DNA of 64,000 nt from Acanthococcus lagerstroemiae. Its lineage: Eukaryota; Arthropoda; Insecta; Hemiptera; Eriococcidae. Location of the stretch: positions 46,055,806 to 46,119,805 of the forward strand of contig CM063106.1 of the NCBI GenBank assembly GCA_031841125.1, given 5' to 3'. The first letter of the stretch is position 1; each line of letters opens with the position of its first letter. Made by a program: the position numbers and the translations under genes. Below the pieces are notes generated by a model. It saw only the letters and a list, made by a program, of their open reading frames with translations. It was not told the DNA's origin and ran no database searches. Below are positions 32,645 to 44,306 of the stretch, piece by piece.

Positions 32645-35538
32645 ATGGTGAATTATGACGTAAGCTCTTCATTCATGGACTGGAGTTTCTACAATATGCG
32701 TTTACAAGCATTAATTAGAATGCCTTTAAAGGCCTTGCCTGCTCTCAAGTCGGCGAAGAAATATGTGATGGAAAGCATTCAAAATGTCATGAAGCAGGAT
32801 ATCAAGAAAATACAGCAGAACCTGACATTAAGACCTTTACAATTTCACGAGTGAGTTGTCTGACAGAAGATTCGTCGCTTTGAGTACGGTTGGGTTGGTT
32901 AGAATATAAGGACATGGCTCGAGTATACGGACGAGTATATAACCGCAATCGATGTTTTTGGGCAGGAGATGTGGACTGAGTATACGACTGAGTAATGATA
33001 AGTGCGTGGCTGCACGCTTGGAAACAGAATTCGACCACGGATACGTATTTACGCCTCGTACCATTGAACCCAATGAGTTCGTCGTCGTTCAGGTGAGTTG
33101 AGCATTTAGCACAGACGTGTAGTCACAGAGAAAGATGTCATTGAAGCTAAAAGTAAATATTATCGAATTTGTTGCGGATTCGAACGGAGAATGCGTTACG
33201 ATGGTTGAATGGCTCAGTCTAATCTGTTTGGCTTTCCTTCGCATCAGCCTCGTTTCTCGTTTATGCCAGTTCAGCCTCCGCTGTGCCGCATATAGTAATG
33301 GCATTTAATCTGTGCATAGATACTGCAAACCGAAGCGCTGTATTTGGGTGGACTGACATTCGGCGTGACCAGCTGGAATCCGTCAGAAATCGATATTAAT
33401 TCGCTGCCCGAGAACCTGGACCTAGTGCACAAGAATGTTGCCAACACACCGGTTGTCGGAGACATGTTGATATTTTGGCTGAACGAAGACCGTATGTAAC
33501 TTTCCGTTCTTATTTCTGCTAATCCATGCCGATTTTCTATGTGATGTGTACCTTATTGAACGAGGTTTGTCAATTTTCAGATGAGATTCAAATGAAGAAA
33601 AACGAAGAAGATGAAATTCTGGTGTTCCGAGTTAAACCCAACGTGAAGTACTTCTGGTTCTTTGACTTGTACGGATCCACCACGAAGATACGAGCGTTCA
33701 GTGGAGTACCTGTCAGTGGTAAGTACTGAATGCGACCTTTTGGAGAAGTGGGTTTGAATAGCGAGTCTGTACTTCATACGGGATGTAAAATATATAATGT
33801 TCACTATTGTTTCTTGAACAGGATCTCCAAATAGCATGGGCTATTTGCTTTAGAAGTTGAGAGAACTGGCATCTCCATTTAAGAAGGTTTGATTTTGCCA
33901 TCAGTTACTGGATTTTAAATGAGAACGTATGTCTTTATATCTCATCAGGAAACCCGTATTGTCTAATAAGTTGAAACTCATTCTCGCTCCTGTGTCCAGT
34001 GGTCATAAGACGGCATGAAATGAGCAAAATTTGCTTTACAAGCTGTTGACGGTAGGATCGAGCAGATTGTGATCAAGTTCGGATCATTTCGTGATCCAAA
34101 TCAGTAGATTCGCAGTTAGATTTATGATCCGAATCATGTTTTTCTCAACGAACCTTGATCCGCGATCCGAATCAATTTCTCATGACTCAAACCGTAGGTT
34201 TTTGGATCATTTTCGGATTGTTTGCAAATTTTGAATTATTGAAGATTTCAAGAAGTCGGTATGTGCAAATGATGTGTCAATTATTATTTCAGCCCTTTTT
34301 GAGCTTGTAAGAATTTTTTTATAAAATTCACGCAAAAAAAATTTGAATTTGATAAATGATGCGGAAAAATTGAGCTGAAACACCTTTTCTGAGCTAAGCT
34401 CTAATCTAATCTGTATAATTCGAATCTTTTTCTTTTTTTTTAACCCATGATCCATTATCTGTGATTCGATTTATTTTTCTCGTGATTTTCATATTTCTGA
34501 TTGATGCCGGGATTTCTTTAATCTACAATTATTAATTTCGATTTTCGAAAATTGTATTAGATTCCTGACCCAGTTTCAACTTGGGTCGCAAATTTAGTCT
34601 CTATAAAGTGGTCAGTTTGTCCATTTCAAAATTTAAAGTCATCTTCCTGTACATGCTTGATTATTTTAAGCGGAATGCAGATCTGTAGGAAACATTTAGC
34701 CTTCATTAGTCTTCGCCTTCTTCCTTCCGTGTCTCCATTAATGAAGTTTAGCGATCCACATCGTCCACTACCCATGTGATACTGCCCAGTATGATAAGTC
34801 GCCTGTGGAAAGATAGTTGAACGTGAGCATAATATTGAGCAGGAACAGCAACAGCACACATCCGTGTGTGATCCCTTTTTATCTGGATGGTTTCCGAAGT
34901 TTTTTGTTCTACCCTCACTGCTGTTGCTTCATTACAGTATAGATTTATGATGATGTGGATATAATGGGTTAAATGACTAATATGGAAGCGCCAGATTCTG
35001 TTGGTTCAGTTCAAATTTGGAAAAATTATCAAAGCTTAACCATGGGCGTATTCGGGGGAAAAGAAGTGGACAGACGTGGCCATTGATGAAATCGTACTTA
35101 GGGAGGAAAGGGTTGGCAATATTCGGGCATCATTAGCAAATTCAGTTGAGCCACTATTTTTTTTTCATTTTTTTTTTTTTCATTTCGACTAGGTGGCAAA
35201 ATTATATCATTACTAATTTCTTTCTTTCTTTTTTTCTCCCCCCCTCCCCCCTTTATTTTCTTGTTCTGCTCTCCCCCAGCTGTGTCATCAAAGACGGAAG
35301 CTGTTTGAGTGTTTCAAGAGTTGAATTAATTTCGGTTGCTGATCCGTACGCATATCGTGTAATAATTTGCAGCTTCTAAGATTTTCGAGTGGGGAAAAAC
35401 GTATGTGAAATCGTGGGCATAATATTGTACTTTTTGTCAAGGATTAGTTAGCTTAACTAATTAATTTCATTCTCTTTCAGAACTCCCGATACCGATCCAT
35501 CAAAATCCACCCTCTCCGAATGATCCAAGTGAATGCCA
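32645..35538 (+). CDS. Partial neuralized copy B: NHR2 region, truncated by the N gap
   Basis: Exons: 32645-32850, 32966-33092, 33320-33491, 33581-33718 and 35481-35538 (runs into Ns), at least 233 residues. It carries IKKIQQNLTLRPLQFHE, GLSIRLSNDKCVAAR, YVFTPRTIEPNEFVV, LYLGGLTFGVTSWNPSE and PNVKYFWFFDLYGSTTKI, paralogous to copy A's NHR2. Exons 2 and 4 have identical lengths in A and B; exon 3 is exactly 27 bases shorter. Introns occupy the same places and are alignable, so it arose by DNA duplication. There is no NHR1 upstream. The first exon differs from A at its 5' end and has ATG at 32645 in good context (AAAATGG), in frame, which I take as the start, but an upstream exon spliced at 32639 is possible. 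Whether a RING follows is unknown because of the gap. All frames are open. Confidence 0.85.
33719..35480 (+). other. Copy B intron
   Basis: It is 1.76 kb, against 1.23 kb in copy A. The part from about 34970 to 35200 aligns loosely with A's intron at 10430-10650. An extra tract at 34060-34220 repeats GATCCGAATCA-like words. Donor GTAAGT, acceptor TTCTCTTTCAG. Confidence 0.75.
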
Positions 35539-36038
35539 NNNNNNNNNNNNNNNNNNNNNNNNNNNNNNNNNNNNNNNNNNNNNNNNNNNNNNNNNNNNNN
35601 NNNNNNNNNNNNNNNNNNNNNNNNNNNNNNNNNNNNNNNNNNNNNNNNNNNNNNNNNNNNNNNNNNNNNNNNNNNNNNNNNNNNNNNNNNNNNNNNNNNN
35701 NNNNNNNNNNNNNNNNNNNNNNNNNNNNNNNNNNNNNNNNNNNNNNNNNNNNNNNNNNNNNNNNNNNNNNNNNNNNNNNNNNNNNNNNNNNNNNNNNNNN
35801 NNNNNNNNNNNNNNNNNNNNNNNNNNNNNNNNNNNNNNNNNNNNNNNNNNNNNNNNNNNNNNNNNNNNNNNNNNNNNNNNNNNNNNNNNNNNNNNNNNNN
35901 NNNNNNNNNNNNNNNNNNNNNNNNNNNNNNNNNNNNNNNNNNNNNNNNNNNNNNNNNNNNNNNNNNNNNNNNNNNNNNNNNNNNNNNNNNNNNNNNNNNN
36001 NNNNNNNNNNNNNNNNNNNNNNNNNNNNNNNNNNNNNN
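35539..36038. other. 500-N scaffold gap
   Basis: There are exactly 500 Ns, a conventional placeholder length, so the true distance, order and orientation of the two flanks are not shown by the sequence. The left flank is inside a copy B exon; the right flank is in a possible retrotransposon remnant. Confidence 0.98.
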
Positions 36039-36190
36039 CCTGATGAGGGGTCGTTACGCCGTCGGTCCACCCAGTCACGGGTATCAGCCACTACCGTCTG
36101 TCTCCAAGTCCCTCTGTTCTTAATAGCAGTTCGCTGCCATGGCCATGAAATCCCGAATCTGCGAACAGTTTCGTCCCTCATGTGGGGGTG
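36039..36190 (-). pseudogene. Possible non-LTR retrotransposon ORF2 tail
   Basis: On the minus strand a frame of about 50 residues (HPHMRDETVRRFGISWPWQR, then NRGTWRQTVV.DTRDW) has the spacing of the W..A..R..W motif that ends many LINE polymerase ORFs. It is short and abuts the gap, so this is tentative. Confidence 0.35.
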
Positions 36191-36944
36191 GTCCCTCTCC
36201 CTACATGATCTCTATATCCACACAATTTGTATTCACACACAAGGTGATTCAAGTTAAGTTTCCGTGACTTCTGCCAGGTCAGCCTTGCTCTAGGATACCA
36301 TGACTCATTATTCAAGTATTTCAACTTTGATCTGCATCCAAGTCCTAGCATCGCAGATCAGTTATTAAACTTTCATCGATCAGTCTTAAACCTAGAAGCG
36401 ACAGTTGAAAAATAAATGACGAGTAGTGTATAAAGAGGAAAGCACAAAAAAGAAGAAAGGAGTTGCAAATGGTCTCCAAAATGTCATTTTTCATGTTTTA
36501 ATAAGGTCATTTTTCCATTTTTCCCCTAAAATTCGAGTGGTCACCCTGAAAATCGCTGCAATTTTCAAGTCTTGTATGTGGCACTAAATGATCTCTGCCA
36601 CCGTAATGATTCCGTAGTCAATCAGAAAATGTGGTTGCAAATCGCCACCATTATTCCAACGTTACCATGTTGAGTAATCAATGGTAATCTACATATTATG
36701 TTAGCTGTTTCGTTTAGATGGAGCATTCTGATTGGTTGTGAATCATCACAATGCCCCGGTCCCTTAGAAGGCCTTTACGGAGCTTCAGAATTTTGATTAT
36801 TTTTTTTTACCTCTTGTCAGTCGAGATCAGTTGTGTAAATGTGGGGTATGTGAGGAGACCCATCAAAGCAATGAAAAAGTAGAATTTTACAGCTCGTGAA
36901 GTAATATTTAGACTCGCGGATTACTAATTTATGTATTGCTAGAA

Positions 36945-37175
36945 TTACCTTGTCTTAATAATATTAAAGCGAGTGCAGAATTCTAGGGCTAGGGATGTGT
37001 AGTCGTGGTTGTTTGAGAGGAGGTGTTCAAGTGTAGGTGGGAATCGTAAGGAGGTACGTAAAGCTTGGTGTGTGGGGCAGTCAATTGATATGTGTTTAAT
37101 AGTTAGGTTGGTGTGACAACTGCTGTATTGAGGAAGGTTGGATTTCAGATGTTTATAGTTACTTATACGTGTCAT
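36945..37175 (-). pseudogene. C-terminal remnant of an I/Jockey-type LINE ORF2
   Basis: The minus strand encodes SCHTNLTIKHISIDCPTHQ, then LRFPPTLEHLLSNN and a tail ending FNIIKTR. The CH..LTIKHI..DCP and PPTLE.LLS pattern is the familiar end of ORF2 in I- and Jockey-like retrotransposons. The reverse transcriptase itself is absent. Confidence 0.65.
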
Positions 37176-37379
37176 ATTTAGACGAAATTCTGTTGATCCG
37201 CCACTTTTTACCTAAGAAATGTTTACAAATCCCCCCCCCCCCTACAGAACTCTTGATTTCGTTCCTCCATCTGAAATTTTAAATGTGGATTTTAGATGCT
37301 AAATGTCAAATGCAATGTTCAAAATCAAGGTTCTGTAATTTTTTTTTTCGATAATTTGCTCGATTTTTCTCGTCAAGAT

Positions 37380-39010
37380 CATTTCGCCCGGTGGAAAGTT
37401 GAAGTATGATTTTGGGCTCCAAATCGCAAAGCCAGATCAAAAGTCTGGTCAGTTGTTCGATATCAGTGAAGATTCTAAAATCGGTAACAATTTTAAGCCC
37501 TCTTCCTTCTGTTTCCATATGTGGTAGAACTGGAAGGATCTCTCCTGTCGTCCGCTTGGAAGTTAATGTATTGATTTTGGTCCCCAAATCGCGAGGCCAG
37601 ATCAGAAATCTGATGAATTATTCGAAATCAGTGACGATTCTAAAGTCAGTAACAATTTTAAGCCCTCTCTCCTCTTCTCATATGTTGTGCAACTTAGAGG
37701 AACTCAGGGACAGCTTGTCCCCTTAGAATGCGAACTGAAAGACACTGTTTTTAATATCAATATTGATATAAGTACCTCGCCGATCAATATCAATGTGTAT
37801 TGTTGAATGGCCGCCATTTTCTTGTTACGAAGTCGGATTCGCACGGAATGAACGAAGATCTTCGTCTGGCGAGGTCTAGTTTTTTAAGTGTAAAATTTCT
37901 CTCCGAAGAGTACTCACACGTACCATTAGTAATGGAAATTCAAGTGTAAAGTTATCGAACAAAATTTCGAAATAGTGATGTCTTGGATCGCTGATGATAT
38001 GTATAGTATCATATTTTAGATCTGATCCCAGGTTGGGCCATAGAATTCCAATTTCAAGCCTGAAATACGTAAAATGAACTAGGCATGAAAAACTGAATGA
38101 AGTTTTGAAATGAGGGCCCGATTGACAATGAGGCCAATTGTGAGCGCATTTGTGAACATCACTCGGTAATCATACTAATGCTGAGTGATCACTTTGCACA
38201 CACTATTTTAATATGATGAGATGTTGAACACTCACAAAAAAATGTGAGTGGCCAAAAGTCTCAAAACGGTAGTGGTTTGTGATATGTTTTGTGAGTGCTC
38301 TCCAAATTGTCAGTCGGGGGTTTTGTGGATCACTGATCACAAATATCGCATTCCATTTTGACTTTTGGTTCGATTTGGACCACAAAATTTGATTTGCAGG
38401 TCTAAAATGGGCATCATTTAGTAGGCTTGAAAAATCAAACGAGAGATTCGTAGATCGCTTATCATCAACATTACATTTGATTTTGACTCCAAAAATTCTA
38501 TTTCAAGCTTGAAATGAGCAAAACTAACTTGGCTTTAAAACTCAAAGTGTCTAATTGGGGGTTTTGTGGATCGCTAATCACGAGAATCCGTTCAGTTCTT
38601 AAACTGGCTCCAATTTGGCCCTAAAAATCCGAATTTGAGAGCCTTAATGGGTACGGTTCCTAAATTTGGTGTTTGGACCAAATTGAAACCGAATCAAAAA
38701 TCTGATACGATATTCGTAATCAGCAACTGACAGAACCTCTATTTCTATACTCATCGATTTTCCAGTTTAAGTCAGTTTTGTCAATTTCGGACCATGTCTT
38801 TTAGGGCTCAAAGCAGGGTCGCGTCATCAATCTGCCGCGATTTTCGTACTCATGGACTAAAACTATCCCTACTTGACAGTGTTCGACTTTTCTAATCAAA
38901 TCAATTTGAATCCTCTTGAATATAAAATCTGACTTTTTTAGCCCAGTTCGGGCCGAATCGAAAATCTGATGCGATATTCGGAATCAGCGACAGAAAATAC
39001 TTTTTATTTT
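37380..39010. repeat. Diverged tandem array of ~120-165-bp units
   Basis: The clearest pair is 37408-37510 and 37573-37675 (GATTTTGG.(C/T)CCAAATCGC, GCCAGATCA, AACAATTTTAAGCCCTCT). Further right, units around 38040-38990 share GGGTTTTGTGGATC(A/G)CT, AAAATTTGAT/GAATTTGA and AATCAAAAATCTGATACGAT. Units are heavily diverged. Frames inside are not genes. Confidence 0.6.
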
Positions 39011-41650
39011 GATATTCTGTTCGATACTTTTCTATTTGAAATTTTCAAAGTTGGTGGTACGTGTGGGTCGACTGTGATAGGGGAAGGGAGTAGAACTTTT
39101 TTTCACTTGAAGAAAAGCGAGACCTTGCCTTGTTTGTCTCAGGTTTATGTAACTTTAAAAAAAAAAGAGGGCGTTCTATGACACACTCTGTACTATCAAT
39201 ATTGTTTTATCAGTTGATATGTTTCGAACACTGGTTTCAGCTCAGGTTCTTTCCTTGAACTGGTGGGTGGGAGAGGGATCTGGTTTAGGACTTTGGCTGC
39301 TCTGCTCCTTGTTCTTTCACATCCGAAGAGTTGACGTTTTCGATTTTCATGTATCATTATTAAAGTAAGAAAAGTATAATTACTATAGGGAACGGTTTTT
39401 GTTTTGCTGAAGCAAGGGGGGGGGGAGGTTATATGTAATTGAAGAAAAATTCACCAGCTGTAGAGTTTCTTTTGCCGGCTTTCCTCGTTTGGTCCAGCTA
39501 TGGGGCTGTCGCTGATCGGAGACTTTTTGCCTCACACTTAGGCAATCATCGATATGGTGAAATGAGCGTAAGTGAATCGACGTTCTTTACACCAGAATGT
39601 GATTTGGATTAATGATATATAATACTCATTATAGACCTATATACCATAATTGAAATGTTCAGTTCCGCGTTTGAAAATGATCGCCACGATCCTGTAATTA
39701 ACCGGTTTTACTGCCTAGCGATCGGATTCGATTCGATTATCGGCAAGTGTCCTGTTCACCTTTACAGCGAAAAATCGCTCGAATCGAATTTCCACGTTAC
39801 GTATACTAGGCGGGTCTCCGAGCAATAATTTTAATCGAAGCCGGCCGGCCATTGTCCGAGCAGCTGGTCTGCACGCGCGGTGTCCCGTGGCTGCCCCGAG
39901 CAGCGTGCGAGAGAAAAGAAAATCTGTAAATTTTTATGCTCTTTTTATCGCTGCTGTTGGAGAAAAACCGCAACAAGTAAATGAAAAGAAAGAAAAAAAG
40001 CGTTCGCTTTTGATTGCAATCGAGATCGTCCCAATGTCACAGAGCACTTTTGTGTGAGCCGGCGTTCACACCGTATAAATTTGAAGGCTGGGTGCGAATT
40101 CCCTCTCAGTTACCTGCGGTTATTCGGAAAGATTCGATAAAATCAACAACTGGTAAAAAAGAAAAAAGGTGGAATCGATGCTGTGTGAACACAGGGGTCG
40201 GAGTTGAAGAATGTACATAACATACGTACATTGTATATCTGATTCAATTCCGGATATCAGAAATACGACTGGCGAACAATGAAACAATAACTTAAGAGTT
40301 GAAATCCGCTGCTGGCAGAGTTAGTATATTTCCATGGTTAAATATTTGACCATTTGTTGACTAGAAAATGAAAAGCTTCCAGTTGTGCCCCCCCCCCCCC
40401 AGAAGCTTGCTCCCGCAATGATGTTGGTTGAGATCTTTGCTTGGGATAGGGTGAATTTGAAAATCTTACATTTTGTTGGTGTAAAAGCTTACAATTTTGC
40501 ATTACAGCAATTGTTAGAAGGGTATAAGCACAGGCGATTCCGAAAATTATTTTTGAACTTGTATTTGAATAGGAACAGGCTTCGAATTGTATTGACCTGG
40601 CGCTGACAAAGAAGGGGGGCAGAAATAGCTATGTACCACAGGGCGCAAAAAAAAATTTAACCTATGGCGCAAAAAAGCTTAGCGCGGCCCTGGTGTACAG
40701 GCTGCCTAGATCATATTATTTTTAGAGGAAAATACTATTTTGATACTGTAAAAAAAAAAAGAAAACTTTATCATTTCCCCAAAAATGTTAAGAAGTAGGT
40801 ACTCCTTTGTTATACTCAAGCTGATAATAAAAGATAACCATATGAATGATGACTGATAGCGTAATACCGAAGGCCAAAATTCGCTTGAGATTGAGAGATT
40901 GAGAAACTCGCTCTACACTCTCCAGTCAATAAAGTCAAAATTTGACGTTTCAAGAGGAAAGGACCTCAGTCCAGTTACCTCTGAGGCCCTTTTCGTGTGA
41001 CACTTCTATTTTTTTCATTCTAGGTTGTGGCATTGTGATTTTATTTTTCAGGTTTGTCAAAGCACATGGAGCTAACTCGGGGCCAAACAGTGACGTAGGC
41101 TGAGGGAGGGGGGCGAAAGGGGCGAACGCCCCTCTCCCAAGGCACCTGAAATTTAATGTAAAATATGCAAACATGAGTAATTTTTCGCCTTTAAACACGT
41201 TTTTTCAAAAAATGTTTGCTCGAGCAGTAATTTTACCTTTGGGGTATTTGTAGCCCCCTTAATCGCAAACTCCTCACATAAATCCTGGGTTAAACTCCCT
41301 TACTTGAATTCTGGGTACGGCCTTGACATACTCGTAATCTAGAAAGACTCCTGGAGCGAGCATCGAGCGAAGTGAGATGCTAGTTTGCTGGAAAATTTTT
41401 TTGACCGACCTGTAGTACTCTTTTCTATTAGAGAATATCTGGGCCATGGGCATCGCTGAGGAAGAGGGGGTAGACGGGTAGTGCTCCCTCTCCAGTTTTT
41501 TTTGTAGAAATTATCAAAATTACCCCCCCCCCCCCAACTTAAAAGCCAATAATTATATTTATACTTGTAATTATAAAAACTTTGTAAACGAATTAGTGCC
41601 ATGTGATTCAGTAGTACTGTATCATACACTTAACTCGCAGTATACATACA
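39011..41650. other. Non-genic stretch with a CpG-rich segment
   Basis: The segment 39700-39920 is GC- and CpG-rich (GCCGGCCGGCCATTGTCCGA, CACGCGCGGTGTCCCG), and a TATA/initiator pair follows at about 40074-40111. This may be a promoter of a gene whose exons I cannot recognise. The rest contains poly(C) or poly(G) tracts near 39417 and 40388 and no recognisable family. Confidence 0.35.
40074..40111 (+). promoter_or_regulatory. Candidate core promoter: TATA box plus initiator
   Basis: TATAAAT at 40074-40080 is followed by TCAGTT at 40106-40111, whose A (40108) would be the start site. The spacing, about 34 bases, is slightly longer than the usual 30 or so. It lies just downstream of a CpG-rich stretch. 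No coding exon is recognised downstream, so this is weak. Confidence 0.25.
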
Positions 41651-41813
41651 CAGGGTGTCTAACAAAATCGAAATCTGAAAAATAAATGACCTTCCCCCAC
41701 CCCCCCCCCAATTTGCTCTGAATGCGCTAAAATAATAAACTAAAGTTTAATATACTTCTTCGTCTATAATACTACATTTTCCTGGGGGGGGGGGAAATCT
41801 AATTTTATTGCAT

Positions 41814-42562
41814 AAGGTAGATGAGCCCAATAAGGCCAGGATCTCCAATATAAGGCCCATTGTACCGATTTTGACTGCTGTGCTTTAGACTGCATTAAAA
41901 CGTACAGCAAAGTTGTTCCTTCATAATATGGCAATACTGCCCAATTGTTTATATCAGGATATTAGTCCACTGGTGTGAGATATGCCAGTTGATAATCTTC
42001 CAATAACGTAAAAAGTGCTCCGATATGTTTTTTGTTTAACTTGGAGGATTTACGAGTATTATGTTAGTCAAATGGAATTTATCCAGAAATCAAACATTGG
42101 ATAATTGTTGTAGTGGTAGTTAGAAAAGTGAAATTTGAGCAATTTGGAACCGAGGTATGCGATACTCACGAAAAATAGTGTTATGTAACCTAATAAGACC
42201 CAACCTGGTAAGATCGATTGATTATCATTTCAGTTATAACTTACGCAAAAATTTCTATTTGAACCATGCTTAACTTTTTATTTACCAAATTTCAGGTCAG
42301 GCTTATTAGGTATTTGGTTTTATTAGGTTATAGGCCCAGCCTTCTTTGATGCCCTGGCCGTATCAATTTTGAAAAAGGGGTATTTGTATTAGGAAATCTG
42401 AGGAACGTGGAGCGAAGTTGGCAAATTTCAAGCTAGCCAATTTTTAAATATTGCAGTCGACGACTGACTATAACACAAAAAAGGAAAAACATGAAATTAC
42501 TTACATGAAAGTCTCCAGAGCCAAGACGTTAAATTAGGGCCTTATTAAGCTCACCTACCTTA
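41814..42562. mobile_element. ~750-bp inverted-repeat element
   Basis: Left AAGGTAGATGAGCCCAATAA, then GGCC, is matched by right GGCCTTATTAAGCTCACCTA, then CCTT. The interior has repeated GGCC.TTATTAGG-like words (TAAGGCC, AATAAGACC, CTTATTAGG). There is no transposase. Confidence 0.65.
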
Positions 42563-42615
42563 ATACGCGCATGGTGATCACGCATCACACGACTCACACG
42601 AGCATGTTGTACATG

Positions 42616-42869
42616 CAGTGGCGTAGCCAAGAGGGAGGATTGGGTGGATGAATCCCCTCCTCCCTTGAGATGAGAATTTTTTATATGTTGGCAGTATCAC
42701 AGTGAATGCGCGAAATGAAATTTTAATCCAGATACATAACTGAAGTTGAAAAGCATAACATACTGATACGTCAATGTAAGAACATACAGTTCATGTTAGG
42801 TGTACCCCCCTCCCTCCGCCCAAAATTCTGCTGATCCCCCTCCTTGGAAAAATCCTGACTACGCCACTG
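42616..42869. mobile_element. hAT-type MITE, CAGTGGCG family
   Basis: It starts CAGTGGCGTAGCCA and ends with the near-complement TGACTACGCCACTG. The flanking 8-mers TGTACATG (42608-42615) and TATACATG (42870-42877) match at 7 of 8. The interior carries C-rich tracts as in the copy at 5926. Confidence 0.8.
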
Positions 42870-42919
42870 TATACATGCGAAGACTCTTGTAAGCTGATAC
42901 TTTGATTTATCGTCATTAT

Positions 42920-44306
42920 CAGGGCTGCAATTCTTATGTACAAAAAATAGCGAAATATGCGCATATTTTATGTACTGAATTCAGTCTAAATAATATGCCG
43001 GAAATATGCGCCAGAATTGTAAAATATGTATAAATATGCAAATACAATATGGGTACATCATTCCAAAGGGAAAAATTAAGTTGGATACACTGAGACAATT
43101 TTTATCATATTTTAAAATGATCCAGCAAAGTATCTCCTGAAGAGTCTAATCTTCTTTTACTAGGAGATGCACCCAGGAGATATAATAGAGGCAAATAAGA
43201 AGAAAAAAAAACCAAAAACATTTTTGCCTAGCAAAGCTTTTACTGCGAAAAATTGTCGAGAGTGGTCCCCTGAATAACCTTAAAGAGTTACCACCCTACA
43301 GAACTCAGGCTCCCCAAAAAACGGGTTTTTCACATTATCTTCCCACGGTTTGAATAAATTTTATTATCACTGCTTATACTACAAATCATCATCGATCTCA
43401 TGTACGGGAGTTTCGGTTTCAAGATCATCGTCCACATCACTATCTTCTGTCTCTGCGGTTCTGGGATTGAGACACGATTGTCCCAAGCAATGCGTGCATA
43501 CACTTGAGCAATTCAAACCTGAAAACAGAATACATGAATGTATTAGTTTTAGAAATTAGACACGATGGTGCTACATTAAATGACAAACAGATACCAGCTT
43601 TTCTGCAACTGCAGGCGTTTTTAAACCCTTTCGCACATGCACATGAAATTAATTTCAGTAATTGTCGATGAGCTGATTCTGCAGACATCATAACCGGCAA
43701 AAACATTTCATTCTCCAGCTTCCATCCCCAATCACACGCTTGTTTCTAGTTGCCAAGCCGTGTTTGGATGGGGTGGGGGTTAACCCCCCTAAAAAATTGG
43801 CCGGAGGTCTGTGGGGTGGTAACCTCTTCGGGGTTATTCAGGGGACCACTCTCGACAATTTTTCGCAGTGAAAGTATTGCTAGGCAAAAATGTTTTTCCC
43901 CCCCAAATGATGCTAATTTGCCTCCACTAATAATGCAACTATTCGTAATTTCTTGATGATTGATGAATGTGATGCGGGTAAGAAAAAGGTTATCTCACGT
44001 GCAAAAGAACATATTTTTCTAAAAGCTTTTCTACTGATTCATTAACCATAAAGTCTAATCATTTTTTTTTTTGGCGTCGGACATCATTCTCAGTAATAAT
44101 AAAATAACTTTTTTGGGGAAAAAATTGAAATCGGTGCAAAATATGGGGTGGGTAAATGCTAAAATATGTGAAATATGCAGGATGAAGTGGTGCTCATTTG
44201 ACTCAAAATTCTGTGATTCGTGAAGATCTTTTGAAACTTATTAACTTATATGTACCTCTATACGCCATAGATAAAAATATGCATTCGCATAAAAATTGCA
44301 GCCCTG
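42920..44306. mobile_element. 1387-bp hAT element with perfect 8-bp target duplication
   Basis: Termini CAGGGCTGCAATTCTTATG and CATAAAAATTGCAGCCCTG are imperfect inverted repeats. GTCATTAT occurs exactly at 42912-42919 and 44307-44314. Subterminal regions are full of AAATATGC words, a typical arrangement for transposase-binding sites. No transposase is recognisable, and an inverted-repeat insertion (43184-43930) occupies the middle. Confidence 0.88.
43184..43930. mobile_element. Inverted-repeat element nested in the hAT element
   Basis: The arms 43184-43313 and 43800-43930 are reverse complements over most of ~110 bases, including ACTGCGAAAAATTGTCGAGA, GTGGTCCCCTGAATAACC and TTTTTGCCTAGCAA. 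The ~490-base centre has no recognised coding content. Confidence 0.75.

Noticed and set aside
32645..35538. Copy B as a processed retrocopy of neuralized
   Set aside because: Introns are retained at the same positions and align with those of copy A, so the duplication was at the DNA level.
35477..36257. Long open frames of 192-245 codons across the gap
   Set aside because: They consist almost wholly of Ns and exist only because Ns contain no stop codon.
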